Shown here piece by piece: positions 8,664 through 17,597 of a stretch of 64,000 nucleotides of DNA; position 1 is the stretch's first letter; every line of letters begins with the position of its first letter. The notes under the pieces were generated by a model. That model was given only the letters and a program-made list of their open reading frames with translations, searched no databases and had not been told where the DNA came from. Made by a program: the position numbers and the translations under genes. Location: assembly GCF_030818905.1 (NCBI RefSeq), contig NZ_JAUTAZ010000001.1, positions 2,666,001-2,730,000 on the forward strand. Direction: 5' to 3'. The stretch comes from Microbacterium sp. SORGH_AS_0888. Lineage in GTDB: Bacteria > Actinomycetota > Actinomycetes > Actinomycetales > Microbacteriaceae.

Positions 8664-9230
8664 GTGCGCTATCGTTTTCTTGTGACGTTGAATGTTTTGA
8701 GTATCTTGCAAGCTCGCTTTTTGCTCGGTATGCGTGGCGTTTCTGCCATCGGTAAGACGAGATTTGTTGGGCGTCCGCCGATACTCTCGATAAGTGGTCG
8801 ACTTGTTCTGGGGCGGTCTGTGGTTTTTCGGGGAGTGCAACATCGAGCCCAGATTTCCGTAGCAAAAGGTGCGACCCTCACGGTCGGAGACTATGCGTTC
8901 ATTAATCAGGGTGTTAACATCTCTGCTGTTCAGGAGATTTACATCGGAAAGTTTGCGAAGATCGGCGACGGCGTAGCGATCAGTGACAGTAATTTTCATC
9001 CTGTGGGACCCGGAGATGAAGTCGAGGTCGCTCCCGTTGTAATCGGCGATAACGTGTGGATCGGTCGCGGTGCAATGATCATGCCGGGTGTGACGTTGGG
9101 TGACAATGTAGTGGTGGGGGCTGCTTCTGTAGTCACTAAGAGTGTTCCAACCAACGCCGTCGTTGTCGGCGTACCCGCGAAGATCGTTCGTGTTCTCGAT
9201 GATGTTGACGGGAAATGGACAAGGAAATAG
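8664..9230 (+). CDS. Hexapeptide-repeat acyltransferase (left-handed beta-helix)
   Basis: This 188-residue protein contains rows of [LIV]-G-x4 hexapeptides from about residue 62 on (ISVAKGATLTVGDYAFINQG) and again in VAPVVIGDNVWIGRGAMIMP and GVTLGDNVVVGAASVVTKSV, ending with VVVGVPAKIVR. That is the left-handed beta-helix of NodL/LacA/WbbJ-type O-acyltransferases, which act as trimers and usually move acetyl from acetyl-CoA to a sugar hydroxyl. The GTG at 8664 is the likely start. It lies on the strand opposite to the polysaccharide genes, 59 bases from the start of the beta-propeller gene, so the two probably share a divergent promoter region. By context it decorates the polysaccharide. Confidence 0.85.
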   Translation: MRYRFLVTLNVLSILQARFLLGMRGVSAIGKTRFVGRPPILSISGRLVLGRSVVFRGVQHRAQISVAKGATLTVGDYAFINQGVNISAVQEIYIGKFAKIGDGVAISDSNFHPVGPGDEVEVAPVVIGDNVWIGRGAMIMPGVTLGDNVVVGAASVVTKSVPTNAVVVGVPAKIVRVLDDVDGKWTRK

Positions 9231-9277
9231 TTGCTGGCCAGAGCAGTTACTGTGATGCGCTTGCGTGCGATGGTCTG

Positions 9278-10891
9278 TCAATGCGCGGACTCTCCGGGAG
9301 CCAAGGCGGCCTTCGCGGTTTTGGCAAGTATCGCTAGGTCGGTGAGGACCGTCCAGTTCTCGACGTACGAAAGGTCGAGGCGCACGGTGTCTTCCCACGA
9401 AAGAGTGGACCGGCCGCTCACCTGCCAGAGCCCCGTGATGCCGGGCTTCACGAGAAAGCGGCGGTGTACGTGCGTTGCGTACTGCTCGACCTCCGTGGGC
9501 AGGGGTGGGCGAGGGCCGACGAGTGACATCGAGCCGCCGATCACATTGAAGAGCTGCGGCAGCTCGTCGAGGCTGTACTTCCGCATGATGCGTCCGATCG
9601 GCGTGACCCGCGGGTCGTTCTTCATCTTGAAGAGGATCTCATTGCCCGAGTCGATGCCCTCTTCCTGCCGCTGTCGCTGGAGGTTCTCGAGAAGCTCCTC
9701 GGCGTTCGTCACCATCGAGCGGAACTTCAACATGGTGAATTCTCGACCACCGCGGCCGATGCGCACCTGACGGAAGAGGACAGGGCCATCAGACGAGAGG
9801 CGGATGCTCATCGCCAGGAAAGCGAGGACGGGGCTGAGGAGGACGACGCCCACGCTGCTCGCGCAGATGTCGAGGGTCCGCTTGAGGAAGAGCTGCCCCT
9901 TGCTGAACCGCGGAGTCTCGACGTGGATCAGTGGAAGGCCCGCGACGGGACGGGTGTGCAGACGAGGACCGGCGATGTCGACGATGCTCGGTGCGAGAAC
10001 CAGATGCTGACGCCCGGCCTGCAGGTTCCACGAGATCTGCTTCACCTTGTCCGGCGGCAGCTCGTCCGTGCTCGTGACGGCGACGGTATCCGCACCCGTC
10101 AGCTGCATCGCCCGCTCGATGGCGTTGACGCTGCCCATCATCGGGATCTCGGTGCCGGGCACCGTGTCACCGATCTTGCCGCTCGGGCTGCATGCTCCCA
10201 CGACCAGATAGCCGGCTTCGACGTTGCGCCCGAGCTCCCGCGCGATCTGCGCAACGGAATTCACCGAGCCGACCAGCAGCACACGAGCCGAGTACGTGCC
10301 GCGCTGACGCATCGCGATGAGCCACTGCCGCCACAGCCACCGCGTGGTCAACAGCACGACGATGCCAAGAGGCAGGCTGATCAGAAGAAAGCCGCGCGCG
10401 AGGTCGATCTTCGCCAAGAAGGCCACGATTGCGATCGCTCCGAAGACGCGCAGGCTCGCGTCGGCGACGCGCAAGTACTCGCTCGGGCCCGCGCCGATCA
10501 CGCGGTAGCTGCGAGAGTCGCTCCACGACAACGCGCCCATCCACAAGACGATGAGCCCGATTGAGAAGAACCAGTACGAGACCGCGGAGAAGCGCGAATC
10601 CTCGATGATTGACAGCTGCGCATTGCCGAGTCCGAACCAGGCGATCTGCGTGCCGAACACGACCCAGACCAGGGCGATGAAATCGCTGATCCACAACCGT
10701 CGCTGGTACGAGCGGCGCCAGTTGCGCGGCGCTGAGGGGCGTGGTGCAGACGTGTCGGGCGTACGATCAGCCGAGGCGGATGTGGTGATGCTGGCAGCTT
10801 TCGCGTGAGAAGCCGGAAGCTCCGAAGAAGGGGTTTTGGTCGAGTCCTTCAGCGACTCCGTCGTCGCATCGACCTGAGTATCGGTCGACAC
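9278..10891 (-). CDS. Exopolysaccharide polyprenyl glycosylphosphotransferase (WbaP/CpsE-like)
   Basis: This 537-residue membrane enzyme transfers a sugar-1-phosphate to undecaprenyl phosphate and so starts each polysaccharide unit. Four to five membrane helices fill residues ~75-200, a Rossmann-like CoA-binding-type domain follows (SARVLLVGSVNSVAQIARE), then a further helix (KRTLDICASSVGVVLLSPVL) leads into the catalytic bacterial sugar transferase domain with GPVLFRQVRIGRGGREFTMLKFRSM, KYSLDELPQLFNVI, SLVGPRPPLPTEV and KPGITGLWQVSGRS. The GTG at 10891 has an AGAAGGGG five bases upstream; an in-frame ATG at 10990 lacks one. The N-terminal ~60 residues are Ser/Thr/Ala-rich and probably disordered. 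It is separated from the rest of the locus by the antiparallel acyltransferase and has ordinary high-GC codon use. Confidence 0.92.
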   Translation of the reverse strand: MSTDTQVDATTESLKDSTKTPSSELPASHAKAASITTSASADRTPDTSAPRPSAPRNWRRSYQRRLWISDFIALVWVVFGTQIAWFGLGNAQLSIIEDSRFSAVSYWFFSIGLIVLWMGALSWSDSRSYRVIGAGPSEYLRVADASLRVFGAIAIVAFLAKIDLARGFLLISLPLGIVVLLTTRWLWRQWLIAMRQRGTYSARVLLVGSVNSVAQIARELGRNVEAGYLVVGACSPSGKIGDTVPGTEIPMMGSVNAIERAMQLTGADTVAVTSTDELPPDKVKQISWNLQAGRQHLVLAPSIVDIAGPRLHTRPVAGLPLIHVETPRFSKGQLFLKRTLDICASSVGVVLLSPVLAFLAMSIRLSSDGPVLFRQVRIGRGGREFTMLKFRSMVTNAEELLENLQRQRQEEGIDSGNEILFKMKNDPRVTPIGRIMRKYSLDELPQLFNVIGGSMSLVGPRPPLPTEVEQYATHVHRRFLVKPGITGLWQVSGRSTLSWEDTVRLDLSYVENWTVLTDLAILAKTAKAALAPGESAH

Positions 10892-11193
10892 AATGTCCCC
10901 TTCTTCTACGTCCGGCGGGTGAGGTATTCGGATGCCGCACGGTCGCCGATTTTCCCGGCGCGAGATCCCCTGCGGCTCCTCTGACGTCATCGTGTGGATG
11001 CCTTGCCGAAAGAGTAGCGGGTGAAAAGGCGGGTGAAACGCCCTGTGAACCGCAAAGACTCGGGGTTGTGGCGAGTTTTCGCGGCTTGTCCCCCGAAAAG
11101 GGGACGCCAGCCACCCGAACTTTTACCTTGCCGTAACGTCTCCGTCTAGCGCCGTAGCGGTCCGGGCCAGGGAGGGTCAGGTTCGCGGCTTCG
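10892..11193. other. Intergenic region upstream of the glycosylphosphotransferase
   Basis: About 300 bases lie between the esterase stop and the glycosylphosphotransferase start, both on the minus strand. The stretch is less G+C-rich than its flanks. It holds two copies of GGGTGAAA (near 11020-11040) and a short hairpin at 11088-11105 (GTCCCC, loop, GGGGAC). It most likely contains the end of the esterase transcript and the promoter of the glycosylphosphotransferase, but I could not fix a promoter with confidence. Confidence 0.4.
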
Positions 11194-12150
11194 CTACGGC
11201 TGCGGCACCCGACCCGCGTACCCCGTGAAGAACGCGAGCATGAGGTCCGTGGCCGAGATCGTCTGCGTCACCGCGCCGGGGCCGCTCGGCTTCGCGGCTC
11301 CGGGCCACGTGTGGCCGCCACCCTCGATCGCGTAGGCGACGACATCCCCGCCCGGCGCGCAGCCCGTCCACGTCGTCCGCGACACATCCGGCGGGATGCT
11401 GGCCTGTTCCTGACCCGTGCAGCCGTTGACCTGCGCCGTCTTGGCGAGCCAGTCGGGCGTCGACGAATACGCCGCACCGTGGCTCATGCCGCCGTTGTAG
11501 TCGATCACCGGATCCGCCGTGCCGTGGAACTCGATCACCGGCACCGGCTGCGTGCGCCGGCAGGGCGCACTCGCGGGATAGACCGCCCCCGCGACCACCG
11601 CGAACGCGTCGATCGTGTCCGGCAGCGCGCACATGAGCAGCGACACCAGCCCGCCCCCGTTCGAGATCCCGGTCGCGAACACCCCGCGCACGCAGTACTG
11701 GTGCGTGAGCATCTCGATCAGCTCCTGCGCGAACGACACGTCGTCGGCGCCATCCGCATAGGGCGCGCTCTGCCACGCCGCCTGGCCGTCGTACACCGTC
11801 CCCTGCGGATACGCCACGATCGCGTCCGACTCGTCCAGCCCGCTGAACTCCTCCAGCTGCTCCGGCGAGCTGCCGTGCCCGTGGAAGGCGAGGATGAGCG
11901 GCACGGGCCGCTTCGACGTGTAGTCGTCCGGCACGTGCAGCAGGAACGTGCGCGGGATGGTGCCCACCGTGACCGTGCGCTCGGGCCGGTCCGGCGGGGG
12001 AGGAGGCGTGGCACGCGGGTCGCACGCCGTCGTCGGCGAGGGAGACGCGGACGCGGCCTGTGATGTCGTGTGACTCGCGGGCGCGCAGCCGGCGAGGCCG
12101 AGCGCTGCGACCACCAGCGCCGCCACACCGAGAATCAGTTTGGATCGCAC
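11194..12150 (-). CDS. Secreted lipoprotein esterase of the PHB-depolymerase/feruloyl-esterase (CE1/LpqC-like) group
   Basis: This 318-residue protein has a lipoprotein signal: a hydrophobic run then LGLAGCAPA with the lipidated Cys at residue 22. A Ser/Pro/Thr linker follows (to ~55). The alpha/beta hydrolase domain shows an oxyanion segment ILAFHGHGSSPEQ, the nucleophile elbow ATGISNGGGL (G-x-S-N-G), the acid in EFHGTADPVIDYNG and the His in EGGGHTWPG. These are the marks of polyhydroxybutyrate depolymerase-like and feruloyl esterases, which hydrolyse extracellular esters. Several Cys residues (CVRG, CALP, CRRT, CTGQ, CAPG) may form disulfides. It stands alone on the minus strand, about 85 bases downstream of the carboxypeptidase gene. 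Confidence 0.85.
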   Translation of the reverse strand: MRSKLILGVAALVVAALGLAGCAPASHTTSQAASASPSPTTACDPRATPPPPPDRPERTVTVGTIPRTFLLHVPDDYTSKRPVPLILAFHGHGSSPEQLEEFSGLDESDAIVAYPQGTVYDGQAAWQSAPYADGADDVSFAQELIEMLTHQYCVRGVFATGISNGGGLVSLLMCALPDTIDAFAVVAGAVYPASAPCRRTQPVPVIEFHGTADPVIDYNGGMSHGAAYSSTPDWLAKTAQVNGCTGQEQASIPPDVSRTTWTGCAPGGDVVAYAIEGGGHTWPGAAKPSGPGAVTQTISATDLMLAFFTGYAGRVPQP

Positions 12151-12234
12151 GTTCGGGCCATCTCTCTGCGGACTGCGGGACCGTTCCAGCTTCGCACGAC
12201 CCCGGCCAAGAGAACCTGAAGGAGTGGGGAGACC

Positions 12235-13203
12235 TCAGCGGGATGCCGCGCGCACATGCCCGAGCAGGAGCGCGGCGTCCGTGTCCCGCTGCGCCGCCGA
12301 GGGCGCGCCCAGGATCACCCCGAACACCCTGCGGTTCGACCCGGCATCCAGCGGGGCGGTGAACAGCGTCGTGTAGCCCGCGGGATCCGTGTGCCCCGTC
12401 TTGAGACCGTCGACCCCGAACCGCCCGAGCAACGAGTTCGTGCTGCGCAGCTGCTCCGAGCCGAGGCGCGCATCCTTCGTCACCGCCGGCATCACGACGA
12501 TCGACGCGATCGTCGTGTCAGCCATCGCCAGCCGCCCCAGGGACAGCAGGTCGCGCGAACTCGCCGCATTCGCCGCCCCCATGCCCGCGGCATCCACCAT
12601 CGTCACCTCGCCGAGCCCCCGCGCCTCGAGCCACACCCGCGCACGGGAGATGAACGTCGCCTCGTCCCCGAACACGTGCCGCGCGAGCGACCGCGCCGCG
12701 TCGTTCGCCGACGCGACGAGCATCAGCTCCAACAGATGCCGCTCGGTCGCGGGCGTCCCCGCCGGCAACGCGGCCGACACGCCATCCGCCGACTGCTCCT
12801 GCGCGGTGATGGCGGCATCCATCGCGTCGAGCACGTACACCGGCCCGTCCTCGCCCGCCGTCAGGGGCGCCGCATCCAGCACCACGAGCGCCGTCACCAG
12901 CTTCGTGAGGCTCGCCATGGGCCGTGCCGCCTCGGCGTCGGGGCCGAACGCCTCACGGTCGTCGACCGCGATCGCGGCGACCCCGGCGTCCGGCCACGGC
13001 ATATCGGCCTCGCCCGGCACGCTGCCCGCGGTGCGCGCGACGGCGACACCGACGCCGACCCCCGCAGCGACCACCACGGCCGCCGCGATCCCCGCCGCGA
13101 GCGCGCGCCGCCGGCGCCGAACGAGCCGCTGCGCGCGGCGATCCCCATCCCCCACGCGGGCCAGCATAGGGGGATGGGCGGAGAACGTTTGGCTCGGCGA
13201 CAT
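12235..13203 (-). CDS. D-alanyl-D-alanine carboxypeptidase (peptidase S11, low-molecular-weight PBP)
   Basis: This 322-residue protein would trim the terminal D-Ala of peptidoglycan stem peptides outside the membrane. The three active-site motifs of the S11 family are present in order: S-x-x-K in MASLTKLVTALVVL, S-x-N in VASANDAARSL and K-T-G in DGLKTGHTDPAGY. An Arg-rich stretch followed by one membrane helix (residues ~35-58) anchors it as a type II membrane protein. An in-frame ATG at 13167 is an alternative start; neither start has a clear Shine-Dalgarno. The C-terminal PBP5-like domain is absent, as in many actinobacterial members. It diverges from the surface-protein gene. Confidence 0.9.
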   Translation of the reverse strand: MSPSQTFSAHPPMLARVGDGDRRAQRLVRRRRRALAAGIAAAVVVAAGVGVGVAVARTAGSVPGEADMPWPDAGVAAIAVDDREAFGPDAEAARPMASLTKLVTALVVLDAAPLTAGEDGPVYVLDAMDAAITAQEQSADGVSAALPAGTPATERHLLELMLVASANDAARSLARHVFGDEATFISRARVWLEARGLGEVTMVDAAGMGAANAASSRDLLSLGRLAMADTTIASIVVMPAVTKDARLGSEQLRSTNSLLGRFGVDGLKTGHTDPAGYTTLFTAPLDAGSNRRVFGVILGAPSAAQRDTDAALLLGHVRAASR

Positions 13204-13283
13204 CGCGTGCGATAGGAAGAGCGTGCCGGTGGGGGTTGCCGGCCCCGGCGGCTACGTCGGGCACATCATCTTCTGGGGGACAG

Positions 13284-16200
13284 ATGAACCGTCGGCCGAC
13301 CGACCGCGCACGGCACCGGACAAGCACTCTTCGCCGCAGCCGCTTCTGGCTCGTCACGCTCCTCGCCTCGGCGCTGGTGGTCGGAGGCACGAGCTCCGCC
13401 GCGTTCGCCGAGACCGACGCCACCACCCCGAGCGCGCCGCCGGCGACGGCCTCGATCTCCGGAACTGTCACCGACGGCACCGACCCCGTCCTGGGGGCGA
13501 CCGTCATCGCCCTCGACGCCGACGGCGCCATCGCGACCGAGACCACCACGACGAGCACCGGCGGCTTCACCCTCGCCGAGCTCGCCCCCGGCTCCTACTA
13601 CGTCTCCGTCATGGCCTCCGAGCACGAGACGCGCTTCTGGCCCAGTGCGGCATCGCTCGCCGACGCCGAGACCGTGACCATCGGCGCCGCCGAGATCCGC
13701 ACCGGCGTGGATGTCGTCATCCCGCCGTCGACGACGGTCGACCCGCCGTCGCCACAGGACCCGGATGTCGTCCAGCCCGAGGCTCCGCCCTCGCCCACCT
13801 ATCCGCCGGTCGACACCTCGACGCTGCCGGAGACGGGCGAGATGTCGAGCCCGTCGCCGTTGCCCCCGGGCTCGGTGCCCGGAGGCAGCTCGCCGTCTCC
13901 GTCGTACTCGCCGTCTCCGTCGTACTCGCCGTCGCCGTCGTACAGTCCGTCTCCGTCGTACTCGCCGTCTCCGTCGTACTCGCCGTCGCCGTCGTACTCG
14001 CCGTCGCCGTCGTACTCGCCGTCGCCGTCGTACAGTCCGTCTCCGTCGTACTCGCCGTCTCCGTCGCCCTCCGGGACCTCGCTGACCTACTCGATCTCGG
14101 GCCGCGTCGTCGACACGAGCAACGCGCCCGTCGCCGGCATCCAGGTCTACGCGTACGGCACGACGCGCGGCTTCGGCTCGGCGGTCACCGACACCGACGG
14201 CGGCTACGTCATCCGTGGGCTCGTCCCCAACGGCTACGTCGTGCAGTTCTCGGGCAGCTCCACCTACGTCACGCAGTACTACGGCGGCGTCATCAACAGC
14301 GTGCCGCCGAAGGTCTTCGTCTCAGACGCCGACCTTTCGCACATCGACACCACGCTGTTGCGATACGCCACCATCACCGGCCGCCTCACCGGAGTCGACG
14401 GCGAGAGCGTGACGGCGATGTACGGCGTCCGCGCGCTCGACGCGTCCACCTCCGCGTCTGCGTGGGGGCAGACCGACACGACGCCAGACGGCGGCTATTC
14501 GATCAAGCTCCCGCCGGGCAGCTACTACATCTACCTCCCGGGCGGGAACTCGCTACCCTGGGCCGACACTTTCGCGCCCTCCACGTTGACGGTCTCGGAA
14601 GCGACCCGCGTCTCCCTCGCCGAAGGGCAGACGGTCTCGGGCATCGACATCCGTGCGAAGACCGGCCACTCGATCAGCGGCCGTATCACGACACCGCTGC
14701 GCGCCGGAACGGCCCTCGTCTACCCGTCCGACCACCGCGGCTACTACATGACCCCCGTCGGCAGCGACGGCTCGTTCACCATCTCCCACCTCGCCAACGG
14801 CGACTACGAGCTGCAGGCGAACGGCACCACCCCGGACGGTGCCAACGTCGCGGGCTACTACGGCGGCGCTCTGGAAGCGAACGCTCAACCCGTCACGGTC
14901 GACGGCGCCGACGTCACCGGGGCGGACTTCCCGCTCTACGGCAACGGTGCGATCACCGGGACCATCTCCGGTCCATCGTCCTCGTCCATGGCGGCGCTCG
15001 TGACCGCCTACCGGTGGAGCGGCGAGACCTGGGACGAGGTCCTCAACATCTCCGGCCAATCGGGCTGGGGCCGCTACGTGCTCGGCAGCTACCTGAGCGG
15101 CTCCAGCTACGGATCGTACTGGCTTCCCGAGGGCACCTACACCGTCAGCTTCACCGCTCCCGGTGACGAGGACGCCTACCCCTACTGCGCGCAGTGGTTC
15201 GACGGCGCCACCACCCAGGACTCGGCGACACCCGTCATCGTCTCGACGCAGACGGTCGCCGACGGCGTCGACGCCGACCTCACGCTCAAGAGCGACGGAT
15301 GCGGCGACCACGTCATCCAGCCCGGCACCCCCGTTATCAGCGGCGTCAGCGCGCTCGGCAGCACGCTGACCGTCGACCCCGGCACCTGGGAGCCCGCGCC
15401 CGTGCAGCTCTCCTACCAGTGGTACGCCAACGACGCCCCGATCGCCGGCGCCACCGGCACGACCTTCGTGCCCACCGCATCCGAGGTCGGCGCCTCGCTC
15501 AGCGTGGCCGTCACCGGCTCCCGCCCCGGCTACCCCGACGTCGTGCAGAACACCGGGCCGACACCTCCCGTCACCGCCGGGCAGCTCGGCCAGGGACTCG
15601 TCAGCATCACCGGCACGGCCAAGGTCGGCAGCACCCTCACGGCCGTCACCAGCGGATGGCCCGCCGACGCGACCCTCACGTACCAATGGTCGGCGAACGA
15701 CACGCCCATCGCGGGGGCGACGTCCGCCACCTTCGTGCCCACCACGGCGCAGATCGGCGCCGAGATCCGCGTCTCGGCGACGGCCTCGAAACCCGGATAC
15801 CTCACGTCCACGGCGGTCTCCCTGCCGTGCACCGGGGGACCCTGCGTCATGGTGCTCGGCGTGCTCACCGCCCCCACCCCCACCATCACCGGCACCCCGC
15901 AGGTCGGCGCCACCCTCACAGCCGACCCCGGCACCTGGGGCCCCGCGCCCGTGAGCCTCGCCTACCAGTGGTTCCGCGGAGAGACCGCCATCGACGGCGC
16001 GACCTCCGCCACCTACACCGCCACGGCCGAGGATCTCGGAGCAGCGGTCGGCGTCCGCGTGACCGGTGCCAAGGACCTCTACGACACGACATCCGTCATG
16101 TCGGACACGTCCGTCTCGATCCTGCCGGGGAGCCTCAGCCCGGGAACCCCCTCCATCACGGGCACTCCCCGGCAGGGCCAGACCCTCACCGTCGCCCCTG

Positions 16201-17597
16201 GCACCTGGGGGCCGGGCGACGTGTCGCTCGCCTTCCAGTGGAAGGCAGGCGGCACCGACATCCCCGGCGCGACCGGAGCGACCTTCGTGCCCGGTGCGGA
16301 CCAAGTGGGCACCACCATCACCGTCGCGGTGACCGGCTCGAAGACCGCGTACACCTCCGCGACCACGGTCTCGGGAGCGACCGCATCCGTCGTCGGCCTG
16401 CTCGCCGCGGGAACACCGACGATCGCCGGAACCGTGACGGTCGCCGCCCGCGCCACGGCCGACCCCGGCACCTGGGGTCCCTCGCCCGTGACGTTCTCCT
16501 ACCAGTGGCTCCTCGCCGGCGAGCCGATCGACGGCGCCACGGCGCCGAGCTACACGCCGACCGCGGCCCAGGTCGGCGGCCAGCTCAGCGTCCGGGTCAC
16601 CGGCTCGCGCAGCGGCTACCTCGACGAGACCCGCACCTCCGCGTCCGCCACCGTGAGCCCCGCGGCCCTCGTCACCGGCCCCGTCACCATCAACGGCGCC
16701 GCCGTGCAGGGGCAGACCCTCACCGCGACCGCCTCCGGGTGGGGACCGGGCGCGGTCGACCTCGCCTACCAGTGGTCGTCGGGCGGGACGCCCATCGCGG
16801 GAGCCACCGGATCGACCCTGGTGCTCGGCCCAGCCCAGGCCGGGAAGACCGTCACCGTGGCGGTCACCGGGACGAAGCCGGGCTACGCCGCCGCCGCCGT
16901 CACGAGCGCGCCGGTCGGGCCCGTCGTCGGCCCCGTGACGGCCGGGACGCCGAGCATCACGGGCGACACCCGCGTCGGCGCGACCCTCACGGCATCCTCC
17001 GGATCCTGGGCGCCCGGGGATGTCGATCTCTCCTACCAGTGGCTCGTCGACGGATCCCCCCTGGAAGGCGCGACCGGCAGCACGCTCGTGCTGACCGCCG
17101 CGCAGTTCGGAGCCACGATCTCGGTCCGTGTGACCGGAGCGGCCGAGGGCTACCTGCCGGCATCCGCCGACAGCGTCGCCACCGCCGCCGTCCGCGCGGC
17201 CGAGACGACCGTCAGCACGGTCGGCGACCTCGTCGCCGGATCGGATGTCGTGATCGAGGGATCGGGCTTCGCCCCCTTCGAGCAGGTGCGTGTCGAGCTG
17301 CACTCGACGCCCGTCGTGCTCGGCACGGTCACGGCAGACGCGAACGGCGCCTTCCGGGCGACCTTCCGGATCCCCGCATCCGTGCCCGCCGGCGCGCACC
17401 ACGTCGTCGCCTACGGCGCCAGCGGCGCCCCCGTCGAAGACGCCGTGCAGGTCGCTGTGCCCGTGAGCGCGGCGCCCACGCGCGTGCTCCCCGCCACGGG
17501 CGGCCTCGCCCCGTGGGGAGCGCTCTCCGCCGCCGTCGCGCTGCTGATCGGCGGAGCCATCGCGCTCGGCGCCGGGCGGCTGCGTCGCGCACCGTGA
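13284..17597 (+). CDS. Giant LPXTG-anchored, repeat-rich surface protein
   Basis: This 1437-residue protein is exported and covalently anchored to the wall. Residues 1-42 form a signal peptide ending AFA. Residues ~53-135 are a carboxypeptidase regulatory-like beta-sandwich (SISGTVTDGTDPVLGATV). A Pro/Ser/Tyr linker with nine SPSPSY units spans ~203-262, followed by more such sandwiches to ~690. From ~677 to 1305 lie seven tandem ~85-residue modules with the pattern G-T-P-x-I-x-G, GxTLTxxPGTW and YQW, as in bacterial immunoglobulin-like adhesion repeats. The C-terminus has LPATG at 1402-1406, a hydrophobic helix and an RLRR tail: a sortase signal. An internal LPETG lies at 181-185. The ATG follows GGGGGA by 3 bases. 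Its stop overlaps the next gene as GTGA. Ligand unknown. Confidence 0.92.
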   Translation: MNRRPTDRARHRTSTLRRSRFWLVTLLASALVVGGTSSAAFAETDATTPSAPPATASISGTVTDGTDPVLGATVIALDADGAIATETTTTSTGGFTLAELAPGSYYVSVMASEHETRFWPSAASLADAETVTIGAAEIRTGVDVVIPPSTTVDPPSPQDPDVVQPEAPPSPTYPPVDTSTLPETGEMSSPSPLPPGSVPGGSSPSPSYSPSPSYSPSPSYSPSPSYSPSPSYSPSPSYSPSPSYSPSPSYSPSPSYSPSPSPSGTSLTYSISGRVVDTSNAPVAGIQVYAYGTTRGFGSAVTDTDGGYVIRGLVPNGYVVQFSGSSTYVTQYYGGVINSVPPKVFVSDADLSHIDTTLLRYATITGRLTGVDGESVTAMYGVRALDASTSASAWGQTDTTPDGGYSIKLPPGSYYIYLPGGNSLPWADTFAPSTLTVSEATRVSLAEGQTVSGIDIRAKTGHSISGRITTPLRAGTALVYPSDHRGYYMTPVGSDGSFTISHLANGDYELQANGTTPDGANVAGYYGGALEANAQPVTVDGADVTGADFPLYGNGAITGTISGPSSSSMAALVTAYRWSGETWDEVLNISGQSGWGRYVLGSYLSGSSYGSYWLPEGTYTVSFTAPGDEDAYPYCAQWFDGATTQDSATPVIVSTQTVADGVDADLTLKSDGCGDHVIQPGTPVISGVSALGSTLTVDPGTWEPAPVQLSYQWYANDAPIAGATGTTFVPTASEVGASLSVAVTGSRPGYPDVVQNTGPTPPVTAGQLGQGLVSITGTAKVGSTLTAVTSGWPADATLTYQWSANDTPIAGATSATFVPTTAQIGAEIRVSATASKPGYLTSTAVSLPCTGGPCVMVLGVLTAPTPTITGTPQVGATLTADPGTWGPAPVSLAYQWFRGETAIDGATSATYTATAEDLGAAVGVRVTGAKDLYDTTSVMSDTSVSILPGSLSPGTPSITGTPRQGQTLTVAPGTWGPGDVSLAFQWKAGGTDIPGATGATFVPGADQVGTTITVAVTGSKTAYTSATTVSGATASVVGLLAAGTPTIAGTVTVAARATADPGTWGPSPVTFSYQWLLAGEPIDGATAPSYTPTAAQVGGQLSVRVTGSRSGYLDETRTSASATVSPAALVTGPVTINGAAVQGQTLTATASGWGPGAVDLAYQWSSGGTPIAGATGSTLVLGPAQAGKTVTVAVTGTKPGYAAAAVTSAPVGPVVGPVTAGTPSITGDTRVGATLTASSGSWAPGDVDLSYQWLVDGSPLEGATGSTLVLTAAQFGATISVRVTGAAEGYLPASADSVATAAVRAAETTVSTVGDLVAGSDVVIEGSGFAPFEQVRVELHSTPVVLGTVTADANGAFRATFRIPASVPAGAHHVVAYGASGAPVEDAVQVAVPVSAAPTRVLPATGGLAPWGALSAAVALLIGGAIALGAGRLRRAP
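13890..14069 (+). repeat. 18-bp tandem repeat coding for SPSPSY hexapeptides
   Basis: Nine Tyr codons fall exactly 18 bases apart (13905 to 14049). Each unit reads as Ser-Pro-Ser-Pro-Ser-Tyr, with only silent changes between units (TCG/AGT, TCT/TCG). Unit loss or gain would keep the frame, so the linker length is free to vary between strains. The reverse complement also stays open here, which is a side effect of the repeat. Confidence 0.95.

Noticed and set aside
8605..8865. N-terminal extension of the beta-propeller protein to 8865
   Set aside because: It would lie antiparallel inside the acyltransferase gene, whose hexapeptide repeats show that it is real.
12389..15166. Long plus-strand open frame across the carboxypeptidase and surface-protein genes
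   Set aside because: It is Arg/Pro-rich and crosses two genes with clear motifs in other frames; open only because of high G+C content.
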